A stretch of 64,000 nt of DNA, from positions 3,844,001 through 3,908,000 of the forward strand of contig NZ_QYUN01000002.1 of the NCBI RefSeq assembly GCF_003590875.1, read 5' to 3'. A program made the position numbers and the translations under genes. Positions 44,478 through 53,266 of the stretch are shown piece by piece (the first letter of the stretch is position 1; every line of letters begins with the position of its first letter). This DNA is from Noviherbaspirillum cavernae (GTDB taxonomy: Bacteria > Pseudomonadota > Gammaproteobacteria > Burkholderiales > Burkholderiaceae_D). Below the pieces are notes generated by a model, which was not told the origin of the DNA, made no database searches, and worked only from the letters and a program-made list of their open reading frames with translations.

Positions 44478-45248
44478 TCAAGCCTGCTTGCCGCCGCGAT
44501 ACTCCGAAAACACGCCCAGCTCGACGTAACGCTCCACCTGCGCGAAGCCCGCATCCTCCAGCGTGCGCATCACGCTCGCCGGCGGCGCGCACGCCTCGAT
44601 CGAATCCCAGTAGTAGCGCCACAGCACCGAAGTCTCGCCATTGCGCGAAGCCAGTTTCGCCAGCGTCGGCACCACGCCGCGCAGGTAGGCCTTCAGCAGC
44701 GTCTTCTGCAACGGCTTCTCCGGACAGGTGATCTCCAGAATGCACAGCCGCCCGCCCGGCTTCAGCACGCGATGGAACTCCCTGAAGGCGACGGCAAGAT
44801 CGCTGATGTGGCGCAGCGCGTAGCCCATGCTGAGAAAGTCGAAGCTGTTGTCCGGAAACGGAATCCGTTCCGCGCTGCCTTCGACCAGCACGACGCCGTC
44901 CGGCACCCGCGCGTTTTGCAGCATGCCGGGGCTGGGATCGACTCCGGTCACCGCAGTCGGATCGCCGAGAATCGCGGCCGCCTGGCGCGCCACGAGGCCG
45001 GTGCCGACGCCCACATCGAGTGCGCGCATGCCGCGCTGCAAGCCCGCCCGCAGCAGTGCCTGGCGGCGATACCACGAGCCGCTGCCGAGCCCGAGGATGG
45101 CCTCGATGCGGTTGTAATCCGCCGCCGTGCTGTCGAACATGTGGCGCACCCAACCCTTGCGGTCGTCTTCGTCGCGGTAGTAATCGGTCAGCGGCGCGTG
45201 CGGTGCGTGGACGACGTGGTCTTGCGTCTGATCTGGAGCGGGCATCAT
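44478..45248 (-). CDS. UbiE-like SAM-dependent methyltransferase
   Basis: A 256-residue class I methyltransferase. The SAM site is ALDVGVGTGLVARQAA (motif I), then VTGVDPSPGML and the UbiE/COQ5-like FLSMGYALRHISDLAVAFRE and RVLKPGGRLCILEIT. It could methylate a quinone or, given its place next to the polyene genes, a hydroxyl or ring of the polyene precursor. It is divergent from the halogenase-like gene across 195 bases and convergent with dctM. Confidence 0.9.
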   Translation of the reverse strand: MMPAPDQTQDHVVHAPHAPLTDYYRDEDDRKGWVRHMFDSTAADYNRIEAILGLGSGSWYRRQALLRAGLQRGMRALDVGVGTGLVARQAAAILGDPTAVTGVDPSPGMLQNARVPDGVVLVEGSAERIPFPDNSFDFLSMGYALRHISDLAVAFREFHRVLKPGGRLCILEITCPEKPLQKTLLKAYLRGVVPTLAKLASRNGETSVLWRYYWDSIEACAPPASVMRTLEDAGFAQVERYVELGVFSEYRGGKQA

Positions 45249-45443
45249 GGATTCCGGTTGTGGTGGTCGGCAGGCGAGGTTCGATTGAAGGCCCGATTGA
45301 AGGCTCGATTCGGGCAGACAGCCTAAACCAGTTATGGCGATTACGGCAATTTTTCACATCGCGGAGGGTTGTCGTATGGATATCTACAGGGCAAAAGATT
45401 GATGATAAAGTCCTGTTCCACTCAAATACCGCAGAGTTAGCCC
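45249..45443. promoter_or_regulatory. Divergent promoter region of the plus-strand polyene block
   Basis: This 195-base gap lies between the methyltransferase (minus) and the halogenase-like gene (plus). It must hold the promoter of the plus-strand block. It contains the triple near-repeat GATTGAAGGC/GATTGAAGGCTCGATTC at about 45284-45312, possibly a regulator site. Confidence 0.4.
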
Positions 45444-46778
45444 ATGAAAGCGAATGCAGCAGCCCCGGAAGTCAGCGAATGCGATGTCCTTGTGATCGGC
45501 GGCGGTCCGGCCGGTTCGACGGCGGCGGCCTTGCTGGCGCAAAAGGGCTATCGCGTCACGCTGCTGGAAAAGGCGCGTCATCCGCGTTTCCATATCGGCG
45601 AATCCTTGCTGCCAGCCAATCTTCCGCTGCTGGAAAAGCTCGGCGTGGCCGACGAGGTGCGCGCCATCGGCATGGAGAAATGGGCGGCGGAATTCGTCTC
45701 GCCCTGGCACGACCACAAGCAGGTGTTCCACTTCGCCGACGCCATCGACAAGTCGATGCCCTACGCCTACCAGGTGCAGCGCGCGGAATTCGATGAAATC
45801 CTGATCCGCAACGCCGCGCGCAAGGGGGCGCACGTGATCGAGGGCTGCCGCGTCAAGGATGTGGCCTTCCTGCCCGATGACCAGGGCGCGGTGATCGAGG
45901 CGCAGCATGACGACGGCACGGCTGCATCGTGGCGCGCGCGCTTCGTGCTGGATGCCTCGGGCCGCGATACCTTCCTCGGCAACCGCTTCAAGGCAAAAGT
46001 GCGCAACGAGAAGCACAACAGCACCGCGATCTACGCCCACTTCGACGGCGTGACGCGCAACGAGGGCCGGGACGAAGGCAACATCAGCATCTACTGGTTC
46101 GAGCATGGCTGGTTCTGGTTCATCCCATTGGCCAACGGCAAGACCAGCATCGGCGCGGTGACCTGGCCGTATTACCTGAAGACGCGCAAGAAGCCTGTGG
46201 CGGAATTCCTGATGGACACCATCGCCTTGTGTCCCAAGTTGATGGAACGCATGCAGGGCGCGCAGATCGTGTCCGACACCGAGGCGACCGGCAACTATTC
46301 CTACGTGTGCGACCGCACCCACGGCGCGAACTATCTGCTGCTGGGCGATGCCTATACCTTCATTGACCCGGTGTTCTCGTCGGGCGTGATGCTGGCGATG
46401 AACAGCGCCTTCGTCGGCGCGGACACGGTGGACGAATGCCTCTCCCGGCCGGCGCAGGCCGCCGCCGCGCTCAAGCGTTTCGACCGCAGCATGCGCGTCG
46501 GGCCGAAGCAGTTTTCGTGGTTCATCTACCGCGTCACGAACCCGACCATGCGCGACCTGTTCATGGGGCCTCGCAACCTGTGGCGCATGCAGGAAGCCCT
46601 GCTGTCGGTGCTGGCCGGCGACGTGTTCGGCAAGACCCGCATCGGTGCGCCGCTGCTGGCGTTCAAGGGTGTCTATTACGGCGTGTCCCTGCTGAACTGG
46701 AAGCGCACGTACACCGCGTGGCGCAACCGCAGGAACAATATCCGCCGTGTTGATGATATTGCCGGGATGACGAATTGA
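45444..46778 (+). CDS. FAD-dependent halogenase-like protein, XanE-type
   Basis: A 444-residue flavoprotein. It has the FAD-binding GGGPAGS (residues 19-25), the loop HIGESLLPANLPLLEKLG, and the halogenase signature W-x-W-x-I-P at 223-228 (HGWFWFIPLA). A lysine at 79 (GMEKW) is near where flavin halogenases carry their active-site lysine. Later motifs are LLGDAYTFIDPVFSSGVML. Flavin halogenases need an external FADH2 source; none is in the window. It is first in the plus-strand block and overlaps the chorismatase by four bases. Xanthomonadin pigments are brominated, so this is probably the ring halogenase; a monooxygenase role is the alternative. Confidence 0.85.
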   Translation: MKANAAAPEVSECDVLVIGGGPAGSTAAALLAQKGYRVTLLEKARHPRFHIGESLLPANLPLLEKLGVADEVRAIGMEKWAAEFVSPWHDHKQVFHFADAIDKSMPYAYQVQRAEFDEILIRNAARKGAHVIEGCRVKDVAFLPDDQGAVIEAQHDDGTAASWRARFVLDASGRDTFLGNRFKAKVRNEKHNSTAIYAHFDGVTRNEGRDEGNISIYWFEHGWFWFIPLANGKTSIGAVTWPYYLKTRKKPVAEFLMDTIALCPKLMERMQGAQIVSDTEATGNYSYVCDRTHGANYLLLGDAYTFIDPVFSSGVMLAMNSAFVGADTVDECLSRPAQAAAALKRFDRSMRVGPKQFSWFIYRVTNPTMRDLFMGPRNLWRMQEALLSVLAGDVFGKTRIGAPLLAFKGVYYGVSLLNWKRTYTAWRNRRNNIRRVDDIAGMTN

Positions 46779-47842
46779 CCGATTTGACAGATTCACAATT
46801 GCAGTGCGCGTATCTGCCGTTCGAAACGTACCAGCAGCAGGCGGCAGCGTACGATGGCCGCGTGCTCGGCGCTGTCTGTTTTTCATCCGCATCCGGCGAG
46901 CCGGCGACAACGGCCGCGCCGTGTGCGCACGTGCCGATGATGCCGCTGGACGCCGCCTCTGCGCATTCGGCGGCTGCCTGCGAGCTGTGGGCCGCCGGCG
47001 GCCGACCCGCGTATGGCGAGCGCGGCGGGGTTCGTTACGGCCACAACGATGACATCCTGTTCGGCGCGATCCAGCTGGACGAATCCGCCTTCGCGATGAC
47101 ATCCGACGGCAAGACGCCGCTGCAGCAGGCCGCCGAGTCGGCCTACAAGGCGATCTTCGCGCTGACCGACGCGCTGGCGTTCCCGTACATCCTGCGTTTC
47201 TGGAATTACATCGCCGACATCAACGGCGACAGCCACGGCCTCGAGCGTTATCGCCAATTCAACATGGGACGGCAGGACGGTTTCCTGAGCCGGGGCCGCG
47301 AAGTGCTGGGCAGCGTGCCTGCAGCCTCCGCGGTCGGCTTCGAGGCCGGCCCGCTCACCATCTACTTCCTCGCCGGACGTGGCGCGACGCCGATAGCGAT
47401 CGAGAATCCGCGCCAGGTCAGCGCCTACCACTATCCGCAGAACTACGGCCCGCGCAGCCCGACGTTTTCGCGCGCCAGCGTGGCGCGCATCGGCGGCAGC
47501 GAAGTGCTGTTCCTGTCCGGCACCGCCAGCATCGTCGGCCACCGCACGCTGCACGCGGGCGACGTCGCGGCGCAGACGCGCGAGACGCTCGCCAACATCC
47601 GCGCGATGCTCGCCGAAGCCGCTCGCGTCGTGCCGCAGGCGCACTTCACGCTGGACGATCTCTGCTACAAGATCTATGTGCGCCATGCGAAGGACGTGGC
47701 GGCGATTCATGAAGAATTGCGGCTTGCGCTGGGCGATGCGGCGCGCCTGATGTTCCTGCGCGCCGATATCTGCCGTGACGACCTGCTGATGGAAATCGAG
47801 GCGAGCGCGGGACATCCGCTCGAATTCGGGTTGCGGGGTTGA
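46775..47842 (+). CDS. Chorismatase of the FkbO/Hyg5/XanB2 family
   Basis: A 355-residue enzyme expected to split chorismate and release a hydroxybenzoate (3- or 4-hydroxybenzoate) or a dihydro-derivative, plus pyruvate. Family landmarks are FPYILRFWNYIADINGDSHG, LERYRQFNMGRQDGF and PRQVSAYHYPQNYGPRSPTF, and the RidA-like second half with FLSGTASIVGHRTLHAGDVA and LDDLCYKIYVRHAKDV. The likely start is TTG at 46775, which overlaps the halogenase stop as TTGA; no ATG is available upstream. In Xanthomonas XanB2 supplies the 3-hydroxybenzoate starter of xanthomonadin. Confidence 0.87.
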   Translation: MTDLTDSQLQCAYLPFETYQQQAAAYDGRVLGAVCFSSASGEPATTAAPCAHVPMMPLDAASAHSAAACELWAAGGRPAYGERGGVRYGHNDDILFGAIQLDESAFAMTSDGKTPLQQAAESAYKAIFALTDALAFPYILRFWNYIADINGDSHGLERYRQFNMGRQDGFLSRGREVLGSVPAASAVGFEAGPLTIYFLAGRGATPIAIENPRQVSAYHYPQNYGPRSPTFSRASVARIGGSEVLFLSGTASIVGHRTLHAGDVAAQTRETLANIRAMLAEAARVVPQAHFTLDDLCYKIYVRHAKDVAAIHEELRLALGDAARLMFLRADICRDDLLMEIEASAGHPLEFGLRG

Positions 47843-48013
47843 TGCCGGATTGGCGCGACGGAAGCTTGCAGCGTCCTGTTCCCGAAACGATTGCGGCGGG
47901 ATCGGACGCAGGCATTGGCGTTGCGCCATTGGCAATATTCGCCTGCGTTACTTCCTATATCATGTCGTCCCGCTGACTGCGGTTCGCCGTGACAGAATCG
48001 CGTATTGAAATCC

Positions 48014-48784
48014 ATGAAACCCGTTTTGCGCATCTTGTTGACAATGTATGAATACGCGGTGTTCTACTTCGGCGTGTTCTGGTTCGGCGTGCTGTCCCTG
48101 CTCTGGACCATGATCGCGGTGGTGCTGCAGCCGCTCCTGCCGCGCGACGCGGGCCGCGCGCTGGGCCGCTTCGTCATCATGGCGGGCTTTCGCTTCTTCC
48201 TCGGCTGCCTCGCGATATCCGGCCGCTTCCGCTTCGACCTCACGGAACTCGACGCGCTGCGCGACGAGAAGTCGCTGATCATCGCGCCCAACCACCCTTC
48301 GCTGTGGGACGCGGTGCTGATCGTGTCGCGCCTGCCGGACGTGGCCTGCATCATGAAGGCCGACGTCATCAACAACATCTTCCTCGGCGCGGGCGCGCGC
48401 CTGGCGCGCTACATCCGCAACAGCTCGCTGCGCACGATGATCATGCTGGCGATCGCGGACGTGCAGCGCGGCAGCCGCCTGCTGCTGTTCCCGGAAGGCA
48501 CGCGCACCGTGCAGCCGCCGATCGGCCCGCTCAAGGGCAGCATCGGCGTGATCGCCAGCCGTGCCCGGGTGCCGGTGCAGACCGTGTTCATCGAAACCGA
48601 TTCGCCCTTCCTGACCAAGGGCTGGCCGGTGTACAGGATGCCGCGCCTGCCGCTGACCTATCGCGTGCGCCTCGGCCAGCGCTTCGACCCGCCCGCCGAC
48701 AGCGACGCCTTCATGGCCGAGCTGGAACAGTATTTCGCGCAGGCGCTGCCGGCCGCGCCCTTTCCTTCTTCACGAAACGTCTGA
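48014..48784 (+). CDS. 1-acylglycerol-3-phosphate acyltransferase-like protein
   Basis: A 256-residue membrane-bound acyltransferase of the PlsC type. The catalytic H-x4-D is in LIIAPNHPSLWDAVL, and the acceptor-binding block is LLLFPEGTRTVQPPIG. An N-terminal helix (YFGVFWFGVLSLLWTMIAVV) anchors it. In polyene clusters enzymes of this type are thought to move the aryl polyene acyl chain onto a glycerol or sugar head. The ATG at 48014 is preferred. Its stop overlaps the next start by one base. Confidence 0.9.
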   Translation: MKPVLRILLTMYEYAVFYFGVFWFGVLSLLWTMIAVVLQPLLPRDAGRALGRFVIMAGFRFFLGCLAISGRFRFDLTELDALRDEKSLIIAPNHPSLWDAVLIVSRLPDVACIMKADVINNIFLGAGARLARYIRNSSLRTMIMLAIADVQRGSRLLLFPEGTRTVQPPIGPLKGSIGVIASRARVPVQTVFIETDSPFLTKGWPVYRMPRLPLTYRVRLGQRFDPPADSDAFMAELEQYFAQALPAAPFPSSRNV

Positions 48785-49542
48785 TGCCTTCCCCGTCCGC
48801 CACCCATCTCGTCCTGATCCCCAGTTACAACCCCGGCCCCAAGGTGTACGACACCGTGCGCGACGCGCGGCAGTACTGGAACCCGGTATGGGTCGTGGTC
48901 GACGGCAGCACCGACGGCACCGCGCAGGGCCTGCAGGCGATGGCGGCCGACGACGCCGGGCTGCATGTGATCGTGCTGCCGCAGAATGTGGGCAAGGGGG
49001 CGGCGGTGCTGCACGGCCTCGATCAGGCCGCGGCAAAGGGTTACACGCATGCGCTGACGATGGATTCCGACGGCCAGCATCCGGCCGACCTGATTCCGCA
49101 GTTCATGGCGGAGTCGATCAAGCAGCCGGAATGCATGGTGCTCGGCATGCCGGTGTTCGACGCCAGCGCACCCGCGCTGCGCGTGAAGGGCCGCCAGGTA
49201 TCGAACTGGTGGGCCAACCTCGAAACCCTGTGGGCCGGCATCGGCGACTCGCTGTTCGGTTTCCGCGTCTACCCGGTCGCGCCGCTGCGCCAGGTGATGC
49301 GCGGCCAGCGCTGGATGCGCCGCTTCGACTTCGACCCGGAAGCGGTGGTGCGACTGTGCTGGCGCGGCGTCAAACCGCTCAACCTCGCCGCGCCGGTACG
49401 CTACTTCACACCGGAAGAAGGCGGCGTCTCGCACTTCAACTACCTGCGCGACAACACGCTCCTGACGTGGATGCACACCCGCCTCTTCCTCGGCTTCGTC
49501 GCGCGCCTGCCGCTGCTGCTCGCGCGCAAGCTGAAACCGTAA
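48784..49542 (+). CDS. Family 2 glycosyltransferase
   Basis: A 252-residue GT-A enzyme. It begins THLVLIPSYNPGPKVYDTVR and has the nucleotide-binding WVVVDGSTDGTAQGL and the metal-binding DSDGQHPADLIPQFM. Membership resembles dolichyl-phosphate mannosyltransferase-like GT2 proteins in aryl polyene clusters. It probably adds a sugar to the polyene lipid or its carrier, on the inner face of the membrane. It overlaps the acyltransferase gene (TGATG), so the two are translated together. Confidence 0.92.
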   Translation: MPSPSATHLVLIPSYNPGPKVYDTVRDARQYWNPVWVVVDGSTDGTAQGLQAMAADDAGLHVIVLPQNVGKGAAVLHGLDQAAAKGYTHALTMDSDGQHPADLIPQFMAESIKQPECMVLGMPVFDASAPALRVKGRQVSNWWANLETLWAGIGDSLFGFRVYPVAPLRQVMRGQRWMRRFDFDPEAVVRLCWRGVKPLNLAAPVRYFTPEEGGVSHFNYLRDNTLLTWMHTRLFLGFVARLPLLLARKLKP

Positions 49543-49580
49543 TTGCCCTTCCTCGACACCATCCTCCAACAAGAAAAACC

Positions 49581-51200
49581 ATGACATCCAACGGTCTCTC
49601 CTTCCACCATCCGGTCGCCTTCTGGCTCGGCTGCGCCGCCATCGTGGCCGGCGTGCTGGCGCACATCCCGATGTTCATCCACGCGTCCTACATGGATTAC
49701 CAGATGGTCGGCATGCCGATGGACCCCGCGATGCTGGCCGGCATGGTGGTGATCCCGGTCGGCGTGCTGCTGGCGGCCTACGGATTGATGCCGCGACTCG
49801 ATCAGATGCAGCAGAACCTGCATGGCAACAACCTGCACTTCCACATCGCCGACGGCGTGCCGCTCAACGGCGAGCACTGGAAGCTGGTTTTGGTGCTGGT
49901 GATCGCGCTGATCGTCGATGTGATGAAGCCCGCCACGCTCGGCTTCGTCATGCCCGGCGTGCGCAAGGAATATGAAATCAGCAAGGAAATGGCCGGCTGG
50001 CTGCCGCTGGTCGCGCTGACCGGCACCACGGTCGGTTCCATCGTCTGGGGGCGTCTGGCCGATTCCTTCGGCCGCCGCGCCGCGATCCTGCTATCGGCGC
50101 TGATGTTCATCGGCACCGCCATCTGCGGCGCGATGCCGTCCTTCGAGTGGAACCTGGTGATGTGCTTCCTGATGGGCGCGTCCGCCGGCGGCCTCTTGCC
50201 GATCACCTTCACCCTGATGGCGGAAACCATCCCCGCCGCGCATCGCGGCTGGCTGCTGGTCGCACTCGGTGGCGTCGGCACCTCGGCCGGCTACCTCGTC
50301 GCGGCGGGCGCGGCGGCGGTGCTGGAGCCGATGTTCAGCTGGCGCGTGCTGTGGCTGCTGGGCCTGCCGACCGGTGCGCTGATCATCTTCCTCGACCGCT
50401 ACATTCCCGAATCGCCGCGCTTCCTGTCGAATGCCGGACTGGAGAGCCAGGCACGCGCGGTGCTGGCGAAATTCGCCGGCGTGATCGACCGCGAGGCAAG
50501 CCGCACGGCTCCTGCCGCAGCGGCGGACGAGAAGAACGAAAAGGTCGGCATCCTGCAATTGCTGCGCGGCGCCTATGCCGGCATCACCTGGGGCCTGCTG
50601 GTGTGCGGCACGGGCTGGGGCCTCGTGAACTTCGGCTTCCTGCTGTGGCTGCCATCCAATCTCGGCAGCATGGGCATGGACGCCAGCGCCGCCAGCGCGT
50701 TGCTGGCGCGGTCGGCATTCCTCGCCCTGCCCGGCGTCGCGCTCGTGATCTGGTTCTATCACCGCTGGAGCAGCATCAAGACGCTGGTGCTGTTCATCGC
50801 ATTGACCACCGCCAGCCTGCTCGCCTTCCTCGCAATGAGCCTCGCCGGCGCGCAATCCGTCACCGCGATGGTAATCGCCACCGCCATGCTGCTGGTCAGC
50901 TCCAGCGGCGTGATCGCCACGCTGATCCCGTATGCCGCGGAAATCTACCCGGTGCACCTGCGCGGCACGGGCTCCGGCGTGGTCGCCGCCAGCTCCAAGT
51001 TCGGCGGCATTCTCGGCGCGGCCGGCGGCGTGGTCGGGCTGTTCGGCGACCTTGCTCTTTCGGCCGCCGTCATCGCGGTGCCGATGGCAATTTCCGCCGT
51101 CATGCTGATGCGAAGCGGCATCGATACGCGCGGCCGCAGGCTGGAAGACATTCAGCAGGCGGTTGCGGGAAAAGCCGGCGCCGTCTTGCAGGCGAAATGA
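49581..51200 (+). CDS. MFS transporter of the polyene block
   Basis: A 539-residue protein. Two additional helices at the N-terminus (VAFWLGCAAIVAGVLAHIPM; AMLAGMVVIPVGVLLAAYGL) precede a standard 12-helix MFS domain with GSIVWGRLADSFGRRAAILL, RYIPESPRFLSNAG and YAAEIYPVHLRGTGSGVVAA, which are sugar-porter/SV2-like motifs. It closes the plus-strand block and is convergent with the ketoreductase gene. It may take part in export of the pigment or uptake of a precursor. The ATG at 49581 is the first of the frame. Confidence 0.9.
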   Translation: MTSNGLSFHHPVAFWLGCAAIVAGVLAHIPMFIHASYMDYQMVGMPMDPAMLAGMVVIPVGVLLAAYGLMPRLDQMQQNLHGNNLHFHIADGVPLNGEHWKLVLVLVIALIVDVMKPATLGFVMPGVRKEYEISKEMAGWLPLVALTGTTVGSIVWGRLADSFGRRAAILLSALMFIGTAICGAMPSFEWNLVMCFLMGASAGGLLPITFTLMAETIPAAHRGWLLVALGGVGTSAGYLVAAGAAAVLEPMFSWRVLWLLGLPTGALIIFLDRYIPESPRFLSNAGLESQARAVLAKFAGVIDREASRTAPAAAADEKNEKVGILQLLRGAYAGITWGLLVCGTGWGLVNFGFLLWLPSNLGSMGMDASAASALLARSAFLALPGVALVIWFYHRWSSIKTLVLFIALTTASLLAFLAMSLAGAQSVTAMVIATAMLLVSSSGVIATLIPYAAEIYPVHLRGTGSGVVAASSKFGGILGAAGGVVGLFGDLALSAAVIAVPMAISAVMLMRSGIDTRGRRLEDIQQAVAGKAGAVLQAK

Positions 51201-51212
51201 CTGATCGGCTGT

Positions 51213-51947
51213 CTAGACCAGTCCGCCATTGATCGAAATGATCTGCCCGGTGATATACGCCGCCTGCGGCGACGCCAGAAAGCGGATCAGTTCCGCCACC
51301 TCCTCCGGCTTGCCGGCGCGCTTCATCGGCACCATCTGTGCAATCGTCTGCGCATCGAACGCACCCTTGCTCATGTCGCTCTCGATGATGCCCGGCGCCA
51401 CCGCATTGACCGTGATGCCGCGACTCGCGACTTCCTGCGCGAGCGATTTGGTCGCCGAGTTCAACGCGCCCTTGGCCGCAGAATAATTCACCTGACCGCG
51501 ATTGCCGGTCAGTGCCGCAACCGAGGACACATTGATGATGCGACCCCAGCGGCTGCGGATCATCGGCATCATCAGCGTATGCGTGACGTGGAAGAAACCG
51601 TTCAACGAGACGTCGATCACGCGGTGCCATTGCTCGGCGCGCATGCCGGGAAATACCGCATCGTCGTGGATGCCGGCGTTGTTGACGAGGATCTGGATCG
51701 GCTCGTTGTCGATCAGCGGCTGCAACACGGCTGCAACAGCATCGGCGTCGGTGACATCGAACACCAGCACGTCCGCCCTGCCGCCCTGCGCGATGATCGC
51801 GTCGGCGACGGCCTGCGCTTCTTCCCGCCGCTTGTTGGCGTGGATGAAGACATGGTGGCCGTCGGCGGCCAGGCTGCGGCAGATCGCGGCACCGATTGCG
51901 CCGCTGCCGCCGGTGACGAGCGCGCGTTTCATGGTCGGATTGGTCAT
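51213..51947 (-). CDS. 3-oxoacyl-ACP reductase, ApeQ-like
   Basis: A 244-residue short-chain dehydrogenase that would reduce the 3-keto group after each polyene extension using NADPH. The cofactor loop is ALVTGGSGAIGAAICRSLAA; the catalytic Ser, Tyr and Lys are in INVSSVAALTGNRGQVNYSA and the following AKG. It ends YITGQIISINGGLV as FabG proteins do. It is the last gene of the minus-strand block, 33 bases after the ApeP-like gene. The ATG at 51947 is used; one five codons later is possible. Confidence 0.93.
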   Translation of the reverse strand: MTNPTMKRALVTGGSGAIGAAICRSLAADGHHVFIHANKRREEAQAVADAIIAQGGRADVLVFDVTDADAVAAVLQPLIDNEPIQILVNNAGIHDDAVFPGMRAEQWHRVIDVSLNGFFHVTHTLMMPMIRSRWGRIINVSSVAALTGNRGQVNYSAAKGALNSATKSLAQEVASRGITVNAVAPGIIESDMSKGAFDAQTIAQMVPMKRAGKPEEVAELIRFLASPQAAYITGQIISINGGLV

Positions 51948-51980
51948 GGCGTGTTCCGTTCGGAAAATGGGTGGTGCGGC

Positions 51981-52415
51981 TTACAGCGCATCGGCATTCA
52001 TGATCACCGCCGCGCGTCCATCCAGCAGCATGCGCCCCTCGGCGCTGACGGTGAAGTCATACAACACGTTGTTGCCGTCGCCGCTGAAGCGTTCCACCGC
52101 AACAACGAGGTCGGCAGCGATGTCGTCCAGTCTGTCGACATGCAAGGTCGCGCCGCGTACGCTCGCCAGAAAGCCCATGCGCGGCTGCGCCTGGTCGGGT
52201 GCCAGCAGCGCGCCATGCACGGCCATCGCCTGCGCTGCATATTCGATGCCGCAGGCGGCGGCCAGCCGGCCATGCGCGCGCAGCGGATTGTCTGTCGCGC
52301 GGTGACTCACGGCGATGCAGCGGATACGTTGCGCGTCCCACTCCTCCACCCGGTCGAGCAGGCACATGCTGCCCTGGTGCGGAATGCGCGCGGCGATCCA
52401 GGCGCGGTTCAGCAT
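51981..52415 (-). CDS. 3-hydroxyacyl-ACP dehydratase, ApeP-like
   Basis: A 144-residue hotdog-fold protein. The active-site segment is RIPHQGSMCLLDRVEEWDAQ, with the HxGxM pattern found in ApeP-type dehydratases; AACGIEYAAQAMAVHGAL carries the partner acidic residue. It would remove water from the 3-hydroxyacyl chain to give the conjugated double bond. It overlaps the end of the preceding ketosynthase-like gene by seven bases. Confidence 0.88.
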   Translation of the reverse strand: MLNRAWIAARIPHQGSMCLLDRVEEWDAQRIRCIAVSHRATDNPLRAHGRLAAACGIEYAAQAMAVHGALLAPDQAQPRMGFLASVRGATLHVDRLDDIAADLVVAVERFSGDGNNVLYDFTVSAEGRMLLDGRAAVIMNADAL

Positions 52416-53206
52416 GGCGCGATTTCCACCTGCAGACGGGTGTCGCCGAGATAGTCGAGCACCAGCGTCGCGGTTTCGCGTCGCGCGATGGCGCGCAGCA
52501 GCGGCAGGCTGCGCGCGGCGGGAATCGCGGTGCGCAATTGTTCCAGCGCCGTGTCGTCCAGGCGATCGGCGGGCGCGGCAGTCAGCGCAATGCTGATCTT
52601 GACGAGCGAGCTTGCGCTGCGTTGCGGTGCAAGGGCGAGGCCGACGCCGAAATCATCGGGAATCGGACGTGTCTTGCGCAAGGGTTCGGGATAGGTGGTG
52701 TCGCAGGCGATCAATAGCGTATGCGTGTTGTCCACCACGGTCTGCGTCACGGCTTCCAGCAGGCCCGCGCCGAAGCTGGCGTCGAACGCGCACAGCACCG
52801 AGGAGGTTGCCATCGCGCCGGTGGCGATGCTCCAGTAGCCGGCGGCGGCGTTGTGCACGGAATTGTGAAAGCGCGTCGGCGAGATCAGGCGATCGTCGGA
52901 GGCCAGCATCTCGCAGATTTCATGGCAGTTGCTGCCGTCGCCGCCGGAGGCGGAAAACACGGTCGGCAACACGGCGGGATCGAGCCCGGCGGCCGCGGTT
53001 GCTTCATGGCCGACCGCAAGCGAGGCCTTGACGATGGGGCCGCAGCGCCGCCGCTCGGCCGGTGGCAGGGAGGCCGGGGCCGGCAATACGGTCTTGCGCG
53101 ATTCGTACGCGGTTTGTCCGGTCAGCGCGGCATGGCTGGACGGCCAGTCGGTGAATCCGGGGCCGACGAGGCCGATGCCATCGATGTAAGCGGTGAGTGT
53201 GTTCAT
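52409..53206 (-). CDS. Ketosynthase-like partner / chain-length factor, ApeC-like
   Basis: A 265-residue protein matching only the N-terminal half of a beta-ketoacyl synthase. It begins LTAYIDGIGLVGPGFTDWPS and has VFSASGGDGSNCHEICEML and HNSVHNAAAGYWSIATGAMA. At the usual nucleophile site it reads LCAFDASFGAGLLEAV, without the Ala-Cys-Ser motif, so it is probably not catalytic. In aryl polyene systems such proteins form a heterodimer with the active ketosynthase. It overlaps the ApeP-like gene and lies 60 bases after the ketosynthase, with a REP-like hairpin in that gap. Confidence 0.88.
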   Translation of the reverse strand: MNTLTAYIDGIGLVGPGFTDWPSSHAALTGQTAYESRKTVLPAPASLPPAERRRCGPIVKASLAVGHEATAAAGLDPAVLPTVFSASGGDGSNCHEICEMLASDDRLISPTRFHNSVHNAAAGYWSIATGAMATSSVLCAFDASFGAGLLEAVTQTVVDNTHTLLIACDTTYPEPLRKTRPIPDDFGVGLALAPQRSASSLVKISIALTAAPADRLDDTALEQLRTAIPAARSLPLLRAIARRETATLVLDYLGDTRLQVEIAPC

Positions 53207-53225
53207 GGTGAATTCATCAATGCCC

Positions 53226-53253
53226 TGTCATTCCGGGCAACGCGGGAATGACA
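53226..53253. repeat. REP-like hairpin inside the polyene operon
   Basis: TGTCATTCC and GGAATGACA pair perfectly around a ten-base centre, between the ketosynthase and its partner gene. It belongs to the TCATTCCGG palindromic family and could process or stabilise the transcript. Confidence 0.7.
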
Positions 53254-53266
53254 CGTGACCTCGCAT

